From Rhizobium grahamii (GTDB taxonomy: Bacteria; Pseudomonadota; Alphaproteobacteria; Rhizobiales; Rhizobiaceae), in NCBI RefSeq assembly GCF_009498215.1, contig NZ_CP043498.1, positions 2,480,001 through 2,544,000 of the forward strand: DNA of 64,000 nucleotides, read 5' to 3'. The position numbers were made by a program, and so were the translations under genes. The notes under the pieces were generated by a model. The model was given only the letters and a program-made list of their open reading frames with translations. It made no database searches and was not told the DNA's origin. Below are positions 33,680 through 42,954 of this stretch, in pieces; positions within the stretch are counted from its first letter, which is position 1, and every line of letters starts with the position of its first letter.

Positions 33680-34867
33680 TTAACCCTGCATGGCCGAAGA
33701 CATCCGGCGAAGTGCTACATATTCCCATAAGGCGGCAATCAGCAGCGCGATCGTCGCGCATAGGCTGGTCGCATAATTTGGCAATGCGAAACTCGCCACC
33801 GATATCCCGGCCAACAAACAAACGCCGACAATGTGCGACAGTGGAAAGCGGCTCCCGGCGCTGACTTTCACCCATATGTTGCCGAGCAGGAACAGAGCCG
33901 GGCCCCCAACGATGGCGGCAACATGCGTTGCCTCGCCCCTGTCTTCGCTGTGCGACAGAGAGAAATCCTCGCCGACGGCGGTCAGGATGATGCCGTCAAC
34001 GATCGGTAAATGACCATATGTGAAGAGATTGTGGGCAACTGCTTCCGGTGTGCCGGTGTTTTCCGCCTTTTCGGCAGCCTTCTCCTGGCCATGGTGGAAA
34101 TAGATCCACCACATTGCCACCGTACTGACGAAGGCACTGCAAAAGACCGCGAAGGTCATGTCGCTGCCCATGTGCTCCACCGCGTTGCGTCCCGTAGTCA
34201 GGATTGTTTCGCCGAGGCAGATGATGACGAACAGGGCGCAGCGCTCGGCCATGTGTTCGCCGGCCAAGCTCAACGTCTCCTTGGGCGCTGCTCCCAGCCA
34301 CGGCACCCAGTAACGGATCAGCGGCACAGCGTACTCCACGGCGATTGCCAGTCCCCACAAGACAACTCGACCTTCGAAATCCGCCAGTGCGCCAAATATC
34401 CATAGGAGGCTCGTGGCGACCATCCAGATGCTGATGCGCATGAACGCCACGGCGCTCTGTCGGTCGGCGCCGAAAAACGCGTAGGCAGTAAAGATCGAGC
34501 GGCCGATCTGCATAGCCGCATAGATCGCGGCGAAGGCCATGGCATGCTCCCCGAACGCCTCGGGCAAGGCGATCGCCATGAGGATGCCGGCAAACATCAG
34601 AATAAAGAGCATGTGGCGCACCGCCTCGCGCTCCGTATTCAGAAGGTTCGTCACCCAGGTGGTATTGATCCAGACCCACCAGATTGCCAGGATCAGCAAC
34701 GCCGCCTCGCCCGCCGTAGCCGACGTAAAATCGGAGGCAAGCGTGTGGGAAAGTTGAACCAGCGCGAAAACGAAAACCAGATCGAAGAACAGTTCCGGAA
34801 AGCTCGCCCTGGACTTTTCCGCCCCCTCCTCACGGATCCATCGGCGCCTGTGATCGGCCTTGCTCAT
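33680..34867 (-). CDS. ltrA: Low-temperature-requirement A (LtrA) family membrane protein
   Basis: A 395-residue membrane protein with about ten hydrophobic helices. The N-terminal ASFPELFFDLVFVFALVQLSHTL and the later FVIICLGETILTTGRNA are the LtrA-family signature. Listeria LtrA is needed for growth in the cold; the biochemical activity is unknown. The ATG at 34867 follows GAAGGAACTGC. It lies on the same strand as, and 25 bp downstream of, the TIGR02588 gene. Confidence 0.88.
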   Translation of the reverse strand: MSKADHRRRWIREEGAEKSRASFPELFFDLVFVFALVQLSHTLASDFTSATAGEAALLILAIWWVWINTTWVTNLLNTEREAVRHMLFILMFAGILMAIALPEAFGEHAMAFAAIYAAMQIGRSIFTAYAFFGADRQSAVAFMRISIWMVATSLLWIFGALADFEGRVVLWGLAIAVEYAVPLIRYWVPWLGAAPKETLSLAGEHMAERCALFVIICLGETILTTGRNAVEHMGSDMTFAVFCSAFVSTVAMWWIYFHHGQEKAAEKAENTGTPEAVAHNLFTYGHLPIVDGIILTAVGEDFSLSHSEDRGEATHVAAIVGGPALFLLGNIWVKVSAGSRFPLSHIVGVCLLAGISVASFALPNYATSLCATIALLIAALWEYVALRRMSSAMQG

Positions 34868-34892
34868 CGATTGCAGTTCCTTCGGTTTGTTT

Positions 34893-35297
34893 TTATGGAT
34901 CAGCATAACCGACGACGCGGATGGCGACGTTTCCACCGTCCACCGGCGACGTGAAGATAAGCGCGCCGCGTGCCTTCGAATGGGCCGGCACGTAATCGAA
35001 CCGCGCTTCCGACGTTTCCGCTTCGGCTCCCTCACCGCTATGAAACTCGCCGCGCACGACCACAGCCGCCGCAGTAGTGTCGGCGGAGTTGGCGACTTCG
35101 AAAAGAAGCTCGTTTGGTGCCGCCTTTGAGCGTTGGTCCAGGATCGAAACCGCGAGCCGGGGCGGCCCGCCCTCCTCGCTTAGCACTTCGAAGCCGATAA
35201 AGCCGATCATCGCGACAACGAGAAGCGTGCTTGCAAGCCCGACAATCCATTCGACGACATGGGGTGAAGCATTGGCCGCGGTCTTTCGGCGGGACAT
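34893..35297 (-). CDS. TIGR02588-family protein
   Basis: A 134-residue protein with one transmembrane helix at about 17-39 (VGLASTLLVVAMIGFIGFEVL) and a beta-rich outer domain (LLFEVANSADTTAAAVVVRGEF). It matches the small partner family TIGR02588, nearly always found beside TIGR02587 membrane proteins. Function unknown. AAGGAG precedes the ATG, which lies 9 bp after the TIGR02587 stop. Confidence 0.78.
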   Translation of the reverse strand: MSRRKTAANASPHVVEWIVGLASTLLVVAMIGFIGFEVLSEEGGPPRLAVSILDQRSKAAPNELLFEVANSADTTAAAVVVRGEFHSGEGAEAETSEARFDYVPAHSKARGALIFTSPVDGGNVAIRVVGYADP

Positions 35298-35306
35298 CGC
35301 GGCTCC

Positions 35307-36170
35307 TTACAAGATCAGGCGCGCGGCCGCCGCGCCTATGGAACATGGCAAGCCGAGCACAATCGTCGTCAAAAGCATTTGGGAGGCGGCTGTGTCATCG
35401 AAACGCTGGAACGTCCAGAGCGCGTAGGCGCTCACTAGAAGCGCGATCACGTAGCCCGGAAGGGTGAAGCGGATCACCGTATGCCAACGCGGAACGTCGT
35501 CGCCGATCTCGTGGCCTCCCTTGAAGGAAACGGCGTAAACGAAACCATGCATGACGGCGAGCGAGAGGATCACCACGGCCAGCGCATGCAATGGCGTCAT
35601 CTTGTAAGAGAGGAGGATCATCTCCTCGGTCGGCGCCACGTTTAGGCCGAGGAAAAGCGCGCCCAGCGCCATCAGAAACATTTCTCCGGGATAATCGTAG
35701 TTCGTCGTCTGCACCGGATCATCGCTCTCCCCGCTGTCGTCCACATCTCCGTTGAGCTGGCTGCGCCCAAGCAAAGCGCCGATGCTTGCCGGCACCGATT
35801 GAACGGCAACCTTGCCGACCATTTCCGACAGTGGCTGGTCAAGCTTGAGAACGGCGACGCTGAACAGGATGACGAGGCTCGACAGAATGCCGATCGCATA
35901 CGCGACCATCGCGTCCCGAACGGCGTCACGCCAGCAGGTCGTCTCCTCGAAGCCGACCCGGTCGGACAGGATAATCAGCAAAGGGACGTTGAGGACGAGA
36001 AGCAGGAGCAGCCTCAGCCGGTCCATCGAGAAGCCCAGCTCCCACATTTCCATTGTCATGAACATCGGCAGCGCGAAGATCAGCGCGCCGGCAAATCCGC
36101 GCCCGATCCCCGCCGCGAACCGCGAACCGTCCCAACCACTCGATGCTTCCGCAGACGCTGATGACCTCAT
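35307..36170 (-). CDS. TIGR02587-family integral membrane protein
   Basis: A 287-residue protein with about seven hydrophobic helices and the motif GLNVAPTEEMILLSYKM, typical of TIGR02587 (DUF2391). The function is unknown. It forms a conserved pair with the TIGR02588 gene just downstream, followed by ltrA. No clear ribosome site precedes the ATG at 36170. The gene diverges from the Crp/Fnr regulator at 36408; the 237 bp between has no gene. Confidence 0.8.
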   Translation of the reverse strand: MRSSASAEASSGWDGSRFAAGIGRGFAGALIFALPMFMTMEMWELGFSMDRLRLLLLLVLNVPLLIILSDRVGFEETTCWRDAVRDAMVAYAIGILSSLVILFSVAVLKLDQPLSEMVGKVAVQSVPASIGALLGRSQLNGDVDDSGESDDPVQTTNYDYPGEMFLMALGALFLGLNVAPTEEMILLSYKMTPLHALAVVILSLAVMHGFVYAVSFKGGHEIGDDVPRWHTVIRFTLPGYVIALLVSAYALWTFQRFDDTAASQMLLTTIVLGLPCSIGAAAARLIL

Positions 36171-36407
36171 GAAATTGAGATAGTTGAGAAACGAGAAAAG
36201 GCGACTGGTCTATTTGAAATTGGCAGAGTTGGATGCTTTTGATCCTCTCGGCCGAAAAACGACCGACGGCGCACAGCCGTCTGATACGCAGGCACCCACG
36301 GGGCGCACCACGCCTCGGCGCAGCAGACTTCGATTGTCGACCTTGCGTGGATCGAAAGGCCGAATAAGCTGCGCTATGTTCGTTGAAGGCTACGCGGGGA
36401 GCAAAGA

Positions 36408-37115
36408 GTGCCACTCGATGAAATAGACATTTCCAATCGGATGTTGGCATCGCTGCAAGATAGCGATCTTGCATTGCTCGCGCCACACCTTGAGAAGGTC
36501 GACCTGCCATCACGCTACACGATTGCTCATCCCGACGCGTTGCTTGAGCATATCTATTTCCCCGATAGCGGTATCGGCGCCGTGATGAGCGTGCTTCCGG
36601 ATGGTAAAAGAGCGGAAGCCGGCATGTTCGGGCGCGAGGGTTTCGTCCCGACGTCGACGATCATCGGCGACACGATGGTGCCTTATCTGATCGAGATGCA
36701 GGTTGGAGGGAGCGGCTATCGCATTCCTATCGACAGGATGCGAGACGCTACTGCGAGAAGTTCCACGATTCAGCTTCCCTTCATCAAATTTATGCACGTC
36801 TTCGCCGTCCAGGTCTCCTACACGGCGCTCGCCAATGCCAAGTTCCGCGTGGAACAGCGGCTCGCCCGGTGGATTCTGATGTGCCATGACAGGGTACGAT
36901 CTGACACTCTGGAAATCACCCACGAATACATCGCATTTCTCCTCGGCATCCGGAGACCCAGCGTGACCACCGCTCTGCATATCCTGGAGGGGCACAGGCT
37001 TATTCGCTCGAACCGCGGATCGATCGTCGTGATTAACCGCAAGGGCCTGGAGCGGTTTACGGCCGGGTGCTACGGCCTGCCCGAGCGTGAGTTCGAACGC
37101 CTGATCGGCGCCTGA
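36408..37115 (+). CDS. Crp/Fnr-family regulator, copy 1
   Basis: A 235-residue Crp/Fnr protein. The sensor domain (about 15-130) has PDSGIGAVMSVLPDGKRAEAGMFGREGF, and the C-terminal helix-turn-helix has EYIAFLLGIRRPSVTTALHIL. No FNR cysteine cluster is seen. The start is GTG at 36408, after GGGGAG. It is clearly paralogous to the regulator at 38241. Its R-R-P-S recognition helix differs from FixK, so it should bind another sequence. Confidence 0.88.
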   Translation: MPLDEIDISNRMLASLQDSDLALLAPHLEKVDLPSRYTIAHPDALLEHIYFPDSGIGAVMSVLPDGKRAEAGMFGREGFVPTSTIIGDTMVPYLIEMQVGGSGYRIPIDRMRDATARSSTIQLPFIKFMHVFAVQVSYTALANAKFRVEQRLARWILMCHDRVRSDTLEITHEYIAFLLGIRRPSVTTALHILEGHRLIRSNRGSIVVINRKGLERFTAGCYGLPEREFERLIGA

Positions 37116-37208
37116 TCCAACGCCGGCTGCCTTGGACTTGAAGATCGCCTCTCCTCCTATGGAACTGGCGCCACTTGCCTGTCGTTTCGTCAGCGCATGG
37201 AGGTCGAT

Positions 37209-37442
37209 ATGCTTTTCTATTTCAATGTACGTTCCGAGAACAGTTACGACATCGATGAGGAGGGCGTTGATCTTCCGACACTGGAGGCGGCGAGATCCGA
37301 AGCGAGGAAGTCGGCGCGTGAGATGGTCGCCGAGCTCGTCTTGCACGACAGGCGCATCGCCGGCATGCGGTTCGAGATAACCGACTCCAGCGGGGACGTG
37401 CTTGCCGCGATTCTGTTCAGAGACGTGATCAAATTCGACTAG
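37209..37442 (+). CDS. DUF6894-like small protein
   Basis: A 77-residue protein starting MLFYFNVRSENSYDIDEEGVDLPTLEAAR, with a central SAREMVAELVLHD helix and a GDVLAAILFRDVI end. This is the common rhizobial DUF6894 pattern, function unknown. The ATG at 37209 has GGAGGT 6 nt upstream; the in-frame ATG at 37197 is part of that site. Confidence 0.78.
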   Translation: MLFYFNVRSENSYDIDEEGVDLPTLEAARSEARKSAREMVAELVLHDRRIAGMRFEITDSSGDVLAAILFRDVIKFD

Positions 37443-37452
37443 GGAACCGGCA

Positions 37453-37668
37453 TCACGTGCTTTTTCCACCGCTGGCAGCACCGTCGGCTTTTTGTGCGAG
37501 CGAAGCCTCCCGAATGATGCGAAGCCGCTCGGTCTTTGCCCGGCGCGCTTCCTCTTCGACGTTGATCGCCGCCATCGCTGCCCGCGTTGTCGCCTCAAGC
37601 AGTTCACGCCGCTCAGCGGCGCTTCTGGAGACACGACGACGAGGCTCTGAGTTTTCAGGTTTCCACAT
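37453..37668 (-). CDS. Hypothetical charged helical protein
   Basis: A 71-residue, strongly charged and probably helical protein (RRVSRSAAERRELLEATTRAAMAAINVEEEARRAKTERLR, quoted in part). No known family. The ribosome site is weak because GAAGG touches the ATG. It is convergent with the DUF6894 gene. I include it because the amino-acid pattern is regular and resembles short rhizobial proteins. Confidence 0.45.
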   Translation of the reverse strand: MWKPENSEPRRRVSRSAAERRELLEATTRAAMAAINVEEEARRAKTERLRIIREASLAQKADGAASGGKST

Positions 37669-37873
37669 CCTTCAAACGTAAACCGCTGCAATGAAAAGGC
37701 AATCGATTGTCAGCCAGCGTACAAAGCCCGGCAGATCGCGGTGCAATTCCGCGTGTCGCGCACCCTCGGAACTTTTGCCGCCACGGGCGATTTCTAGCGA
37801 CAACAAGGGCGAACACTGCTCGCTCAAGCCAACTCGCCTGCCGTCTAGGGCGCAAAGTGATGAGGATATCGAA

Positions 37874-38173
37874 ATGCGAACGCGAAACCTCTGCATGGTG
37901 CTTTACGTGTCGGCGGTCGCAACGATGCTTTGCGGACAGGCGCAGGCCCTGAGCAGGACTGGTTCGTCGGGGCCAACGCCATCAGAAACGCACGGCGCGT
38001 TGGCTGGTTTTGTCCAGGAAGACCGAAACACGGGCAACGATGGCAGCCTGCTGTCACCCGCAGACATCAAGCATATCCGCTGGTGCGCGGGACAGTATCG
38101 CTCCTATGATCCGACGGAAGATACATTCGTCTCGTCTGGCGGAACGCGCGCAGCCTGCCGCTCCCCGCGGTAA
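37874..38173 (+). CDS. BA14K-like secreted protein
   Basis: A 99-residue protein with a signal peptide (about 1-25, LCMVLYVSAVATMLCGQAQA) and a C-terminal BA14K-type motif, HIRWCAGQYRSYDPTEDTFVSSGG, with cysteines that could pair. BA14K proteins are small immunoreactive or lectin-like envelope proteins of Rhizobiales and Brucella. GAGGATATC precedes the ATG. The stretch 37669-37873 upstream shows no gene. Confidence 0.75.
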   Translation: MRTRNLCMVLYVSAVATMLCGQAQALSRTGSSGPTPSETHGALAGFVQEDRNTGNDGSLLSPADIKHIRWCAGQYRSYDPTEDTFVSSGGTRAACRSPR

Positions 38174-38240
38174 AGTTCGATTTCCAGACTCGTACCTTAT
38201 CGTCGGAATGGCAGTTAGGCGGTCCTGGGACGCCGCGCAG

Positions 38241-39041
38241 TCAGCACGTGCGCCTTCTCCGTGCTAGCGTGGTGCAATGCTGACCGCTCGCTGCCGACAA
38301 AGTTCCGACGGGCGTTCGAAACGCCGCTCGCAATTCGCCGATAAGGCGTCGATATTCCTCTTCCGGCTTGCCGTAGGAATCGCCGGCGAATTCCTCCATG
38401 CCGCGCCTGTCACGAATGGTGATCAGCCCACGTTCAGAACGAATGAACTTCTCGCCCTCGAGGACGTGAAGCGCCGTCGTGACGCTTGGTCGGCGGACAC
38501 CCAGCATCAAGGAAATGAAATCGTGAGTTAGCGCGATCTCGTCCCCGTCGACCCGGTCATGCGACATGAGGAGCCATCGGGCGAGCCGGATGTCGATCTG
38601 ATAGTTGACGTTCGACAGTGCCGTATAGGAAATCTGCGAGGCGAAGCTCTGGATAAAGCGGGCAAGCAGGTTGGCGAAATGGGGATGGCGCGCGATCGCA
38701 TCGATCGTCGCTTCCAGCGTCATCCTGTAACCCCACCCGGCAACCTGCATCAGCACCTCGTGAATGCTGACCGTGCCACCCACCCCAGCCGAAGTCGGCG
38801 AGAACCCCTCGCGTCCGAACATCCCCGCTTCCGCCTGATGACCGCCCGAGGACACGGTAATCACCGAACCGATGCCGCTGCACAGAAAATAGACGTAGTC
38901 GATCGGCCGATCGGCTTTAACAATGACGTAGCCCTGGCGAAGGTCGACCGTCTCGAGCCGGCCTAGGATGGAATCGAATTCGCCGTCGGGCAGACGCGCC
39001 AGAAGCCGGTTTTGCATTGTCGATTGATCAGAGGCGAGCAT
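38241..39041 (-). CDS. Crp/Fnr-family regulator, copy 2
   Basis: A 266-residue paralogue of the regulator at 36408. Shared blocks include EAGMFGREGF-PTS, the ISYTALSN-NYQIDIRLARWLLMSHDRV region and LGVRRPSVTTALHVLEG. It carries a C-terminal extension of ~25 residues after the domain ends. The effector is unknown, and no FNR cysteine cluster is present. Identical-looking recognition helices suggest overlapping targets with copy 1. Confidence 0.86.
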   Translation of the reverse strand: MLASDQSTMQNRLLARLPDGEFDSILGRLETVDLRQGYVIVKADRPIDYVYFLCSGIGSVITVSSGGHQAEAGMFGREGFSPTSAGVGGTVSIHEVLMQVAGWGYRMTLEATIDAIARHPHFANLLARFIQSFASQISYTALSNVNYQIDIRLARWLLMSHDRVDGDEIALTHDFISLMLGVRRPSVTTALHVLEGEKFIRSERGLITIRDRRGMEEFAGDSYGKPEEEYRRLIGELRAAFRTPVGTLSAASGQHCTTLARRRRTC

Positions 39042-39272
39042 GAGACTTTAATAATGAGGGATGAGGCAGGCGAACCTGCGCCACGCGCCGAAATGTGTCG
39101 GCTGTATAACATCCTGTTGTTACCCATGTTTTTGGGTACGGTGGCAGACATTTCACCAGGCTGTCGGCAACAAACGCTTGCGTCGTCGCTGCCGGTTTCG
39201 ACCGCCATCGCGGATGCCACCGAGGATGAAATATTGCCGCCTAGCCCTCCGTCACCTCAAGCATCTGGGCAA

Positions 39273-39617
39273 ATGACCGTATTGGTCGACGACGACGAAA
39301 CGCTTGTCCGAATGGTCGTGGTCGAGATTCTTGAAGAGTTGGGGTATGCCGTTCTCGAGGCAGAGGATGCTCCAACTGCTTTGAGAATCCTTCAGGCGAG
39401 ACCCGATATCGATCTTCTCGTAACCGACGTCGGATCGCCGAATGGAATGAACGGACGGCAGTTGGCTGATGCAGTTCGCCGACACCTTGGCTCGGCGCGT
39501 GGCGGAATTAACCGGTGGCGACCTATAAAGTCGCGTTCGTGGCCGGGCTCACTGCTTGTCTCCTTGCTACTTCAGTGCCACGCCTGCCTGACTGTGGCAC
39601 TGAAGAGTTCATCGTAG
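39273..39617 (+). pseudogene. Truncated receiver domain of a lost hybrid kinase
   Basis: The frame contains the first two thirds of a receiver: MTVLVDDDETLVRMVVVEIL, with acidic pocket, and DIDLLVTDVGSP-GMNGRQLADAV with the phospho-acceptor. After about residue 75 the family pattern is lost, and the T/K residues of strands 4 and 5 are missing. Upstream in the same frame (39114-39272), remnants resemble the linker between a kinase ATPase domain and its receiver. It is probably debris of a hybrid kinase. Confidence 0.6.
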
Positions 39618-39657
39618 AAATTGAGACGAAGCTGCGGACAGGATTGCGAGAGCGTCT

Positions 39658-39945
39658 TCAGTCGCGATGCTCGGGCATGGCTTTCAGCTGATCCTTGGTC
39701 CAACTCGTAACAGCATGAATTTCGCCGTCCTCATCCCGCATCCAGTCGAGATCGGAAAAGGCAACGGCAACCGGCTTGGCCCCAATTCCGAGGAATCCGC
39801 CAACATCGATCACAACCGAGCTGCTACCATGAACATGGTCGACCGATCCCACCTTATCGTCATCGGCACCGTATACCGTGGCGCCTTCCAGGTTTTCTGC
39901 GGCCAGTTCGGCAGCGGTCAGACGGACATGATTTGAATGATCCAT
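39658..39945 (-). CDS. PRC-barrel domain protein
   Basis: A 95-residue protein with a PRC-barrel: NLEGATVYGADDDKVGSVDHV, SSSVVIDVGGFLGIGAKPVAVAFSDL and a short helical tail. PRC barrels are found in the photosynthetic reaction centre H subunit, in RimM and in many stand-alone stress proteins of Rhizobiales. AAGGAG lies upstream of the ATG at 39945. Confidence 0.85.
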   Translation of the reverse strand: MDHSNHVRLTAAELAAENLEGATVYGADDDKVGSVDHVHGSSSVVIDVGGFLGIGAKPVAVAFSDLDWMRDEDGEIHAVTSWTKDQLKAMPEHRD

Positions 39946-40135
39946 TGTGGTTCTCCTTTTTACTTGGGCCAAAACTTCCAAACGCCGGCTTTGTTCCTGG
40001 AGGCAGATCGACGGCGATGGTGTCGTTTCCCGCCATCAATGGCAGCGTTCAGCGTTTCCGTGGGCAACCGACTGACACCGGCCTCGATTGCGCTTCGGCA
40101 AGGTGGGTGCCTCTGCTTTCGTGACGACTGGCGGT

Positions 40136-41092
40136 CTAGTAACCGCCGACGATTGGCAGAATCTCACCCGTGATGTAGCTCGACATCTGCGGTGACGCGA
40201 GGAAGACGTAGGCGGGAGCGATTTCTTCCGGCTGGGCGGCGCGCCGCATAGGCGTCTTGCTTCCGAATTTCGCTACGTCCTCCGCCTGCTTGTCGGATGG
40301 ATTTAGCGGCGTCCAGACGGGACCGGGAGCGACCGCATTAACGCGGATGCCCTTGGGCACGAGCTGGCTGGACAGCGCCTTCGTGAACGCGTGGATGCCG
40401 CCCTTCGTCATCGAGTAGTCGAGCAACTCCTTCGAGCCTTCAAGCCCCGTCACCGATCCGGTATTGATGATGGCTGAACCGTTCGTCAGATGCGGGATCG
40501 CGGCTTTTGCCATATAAAAGTATCCGTAAAGGTTCGTTTTCAGCGTCTCATCGAAGTGTGCGTCCGTAAGGTCTTGGATGTCCGCCGTGTGCACTTGGAA
40601 GGCGGCGTTGTTGACCAGGATGTCGAGCTTCGAAAACTGCATCTTGGTCTTCTCGACCGCCTTGCGGCAGAAAGCTGGATCCTTCACGTCGCCGCGAATG
40701 ACGAGGCACTTGCGCCCTTCCTTTTCGACCAAAGCCTTTGTCACTTCCGCGTCCTCGCTCTCATCGAGGTGGACGATCGCAACGTCGGCCCCTTCCCGGG
40801 CGAAAAGAATGGCGACCGAACGACCGATACCGGAGTCGCCTCCGGTGATGAGGGCAACCTTGCCGTTGAGCTTCTCGGAACCTTTGTAAAATGGCGCATC
40901 GCACATCGGTGCCAATGGAAGGTCTGCTTCGGAACCGGGCTTATCCTGATGAACGGCGGGCAAAGGTGGCTCCGGATACCGACGGGCACCTGCCTGCATA
41001 GCGCCCTCCGCCGTAGGTTTCTCCTTCTTGTCGGCTTTCTCGACCTGTTGCTGGATTTCGCGCTGCTTCGCGGCGGTCGCTTCCGATGACAT
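40136..41092 (-). CDS. Short-chain dehydrogenase/reductase (YghA-like)
   Basis: A 318-residue NAD(P)-dependent oxidoreductase with an ~80-residue N-terminal extension (basic, then DLPLAPMCDAPFYKGSEKL), the Rossmann motif TGGDSGIGRSVA, NNAA, and catalytic S..Y..K in GSVTGLEGSKELLDYSMTKGG. The long N-terminal extension is typical of the E. coli YghA-type subgroup, often induced by general stress. AAGGAG precedes the ATG at 41092. Substrate unknown. Confidence 0.9.
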   Translation of the reverse strand: MSSEATAAKQREIQQQVEKADKKEKPTAEGAMQAGARRYPEPPLPAVHQDKPGSEADLPLAPMCDAPFYKGSEKLNGKVALITGGDSGIGRSVAILFAREGADVAIVHLDESEDAEVTKALVEKEGRKCLVIRGDVKDPAFCRKAVEKTKMQFSKLDILVNNAAFQVHTADIQDLTDAHFDETLKTNLYGYFYMAKAAIPHLTNGSAIINTGSVTGLEGSKELLDYSMTKGGIHAFTKALSSQLVPKGIRVNAVAPGPVWTPLNPSDKQAEDVAKFGSKTPMRRAAQPEEIAPAYVFLASPQMSSYITGEILPIVGGY

Positions 41093-41208
41093 TTGGCTTC
41101 TCCTTGTTGTTCGAAGGCCTAACGTCGCTAAAAGCAAAAGGTTTGCGGCATGGCGGAACAATCGGGCTTGCCGCACGATACCCCGCACAAGAAAACGGGA
41201 GATCAGCG

Positions 41209-41652
41209 ATGTCCACGATGAGATTCGAAGACCTTGCATCGAAGATTAAGAAGATCGATTTCTGCATGCTGTCGACGAACGACGGCATGGGAAAAATTTC
41301 CAGCCGTCCGATGAGCAACAACGGTGACGTGGAATACGACGGTGACTCTTGGTTCTTTTCCTACGAGAACACTCGAAAAATCGGTGAGATCAAAGGATTC
41401 GAGCACGTCTCGCTGACTTTCACCGAACCTCCGAGCCTCCTCGGTAAACCGGGCATCTTCATCGCGATTCAGGGAAAGGCGTCGATCGTTCGAGACAGAA
41501 CGGCCTTCGAGGAACATTGGGTTTCGGGCTTGGAACGCTGGTTTCCGGAAGGCGTAGACACGACCGACCTCGTCCTGCTCAAAGTGGTGGCTTCATCGGT
41601 CTATTATTGGGACGGCGAAGAGAACGGCGAAATCGCCGTCCCGGATAGGTAG
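41209..41652 (+). CDS. General-stress FMN-binding split-barrel protein
   Basis: A 147-residue protein of the pyridoxamine-phosphate-oxidase-like fold: IDFCMLSTNDGMGKISSRPMSNN, SWFFSYENTRKIGEIKGFEHVSLTF and the C-terminal SSVYYWDGEENGEI, the pattern of the general stress protein 26 group that binds FMN or FAD. GGGAGATC precedes the ATG at 41209. It diverges from the SDR gene. Confidence 0.85.
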   Translation: MSTMRFEDLASKIKKIDFCMLSTNDGMGKISSRPMSNNGDVEYDGDSWFFSYENTRKIGEIKGFEHVSLTFTEPPSLLGKPGIFIAIQGKASIVRDRTAFEEHWVSGLERWFPEGVDTTDLVLLKVVASSVYYWDGEENGEIAVPDR

Positions 41653-41670
41653 CCTGCCGCAACCGATACG

Positions 41671-42015
41671 TCAGACCTGAGATATCGGCCCTTCTGTGGT
41701 CATCATTGTAAGTTGAGGAGAAGCGGGCTCCGCCGGAAGCAGCCGCCATATGTCGACCGGTTTTGCGAGCAAGCGGTCGATCTGGCTCAGCAGCGGCTTC
41801 AGGTGAGGCATTTCCATGTGGGCGTCAAGATCCGCCTGGCTCTTCCATTTCTCGTAGAACACGAAGACGCGTGGATCCCTGGCATCGACGTGAAGATTGT
41901 AATCTATGCAGCCGTGTTCGGCCCGGGTTGGCTCCACTTGCTCGACGAGAAGGCGGAAAAGTTCTTCTCGCGTTTCCGGGCGGGCTGTCAGTGTCGCAAT
42001 GAGCGAAACGGTCAT
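41671..42015 (-). CDS. YgiN-like antibiotic-biosynthesis-monooxygenase-fold protein
   Basis: A 114-residue ABM-fold protein: MTVSLIATLTARPETREELFRLL, ARDPRVFVFYEKWKSQADLDAHMEMPHL. Related proteins act on quinols or small cyclic compounds without cofactors. The ATG at 42015 overlaps nothing and stands 5 bp after the permease stop, with GGAG 8 nt upstream, so it is the last gene of the sugar operon. Confidence 0.83.
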   Translation of the reverse strand: MTVSLIATLTARPETREELFRLLVEQVEPTRAEHGCIDYNLHVDARDPRVFVFYEKWKSQADLDAHMEMPHLKPLLSQIDRLLAKPVDIWRLLPAEPASPQLTMMTTEGPISQV

Positions 42016-42019
42016 GGCA

Positions 42020-42954
42020 TCAGCTCCGCTTCTGGCTGAGCGCGACGGCAAGGATTATGATGCCGCCGCGGGCGATCAGTTGCTGGCTGAATTCGAGCCC
42101 CATCAGAATGAGACCGTTGTTGATGAGGCCGATCATCAGGGCGCCGACGATGGTTCCGATCACCGTTCCCCTGCCGCCGAATAGGCTTGTACCGCCGAGC
42201 ACCGCAGCCGCGATGACCGAAAGTTCGTCGCCCTCACCAAGCTGAAAGCGGCCAGATTGCAGACGCCCCGCATAGAGCATGCCGGCGAGCGCTGCCGCCA
42301 GCGAAGAGATGACCAGCACCTTGAACTTGATTGCCTTCGTGTCGATGCCGGAATAGCGCGCCGCCGTCTCGCCGCCGCCGGTTGCCAGCACCCGTCGGCC
42401 GAAGCCCGAGCGCCGCAGCGCGACATGGCCGATTCCGCCAAGCACGGCCATCCAGAACAGCAGCACCGGCACCGGCCCGAGATTGCCACCGCCGAACAGC
42501 CAGGCATAGCCGGGTGACAGGATCGGTACCGCCGCCGTTGCGGATATCCACATGGCGACGCCCTTGGCGATGCCCATCATGGCCAGCGTGGTGAGGAACG
42601 AGGGAATGCCAATGCGGGTGGTCAGCCAGCCGTTGAACATGCCGACCGCAAGCCCGGTGGCGATGCCGGCCCGACGCCGAGGAGCGGACCTCCGGCGGCA
42701 ATCGCCATGGCAACGGTGACGGTCGAGAGGCCAGCGACCGCGCCGATCGAAAGATCGATCTCACCGGCCGAAAGCACGAAGGTCATGGCGATCGCCATGA
42801 CCGCGATCATCGCCGTTTGCCGCACGATGTTTAGCAAATTGTTGGGATTCAGAAACCCCTTGTCAGCCAACGCGACCGCGAAGACGAGGAAGATGACGAT
42901 GAAACCAATGTAGATGATGTTCTGGCGCCAGTTGGCGAAGATGGCGTTAGCCAT
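42020..42954 (-). pseudogene. Ribose/rhizopine-type ABC permease, interrupted by a one-base frameshift
   Basis: Two frames together give an RbsC-type permease. The first part (start 42954) has MANAIFANWRQNIIYIG and FVLSAGEIDLSIGAVAGLSTVTVAMAIAAGGPLLGVG. The second resumes as GMFNGWLTTRIGIPSFLTTLAMMGIAKG and ends ARGGIIILAVALSQKRS. Restoring one C in the run at 42670-42672 joins them as GVGAGIATGLAVGMFNGW, giving ~311 residues, normal for the family. It is either an inactivating deletion or a sequencing error. If it is real, the transporter lacks its channel. Confidence 0.9.

Noticed and set aside
39515..39691. Plus-strand frame of 58 residues with a leader-like start (VATYKVAFVAGLTACLLATS)
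   Set aside because: GTG start without a ribosome site, and its end overlaps the well-supported PRC-barrel gene on the other strand.
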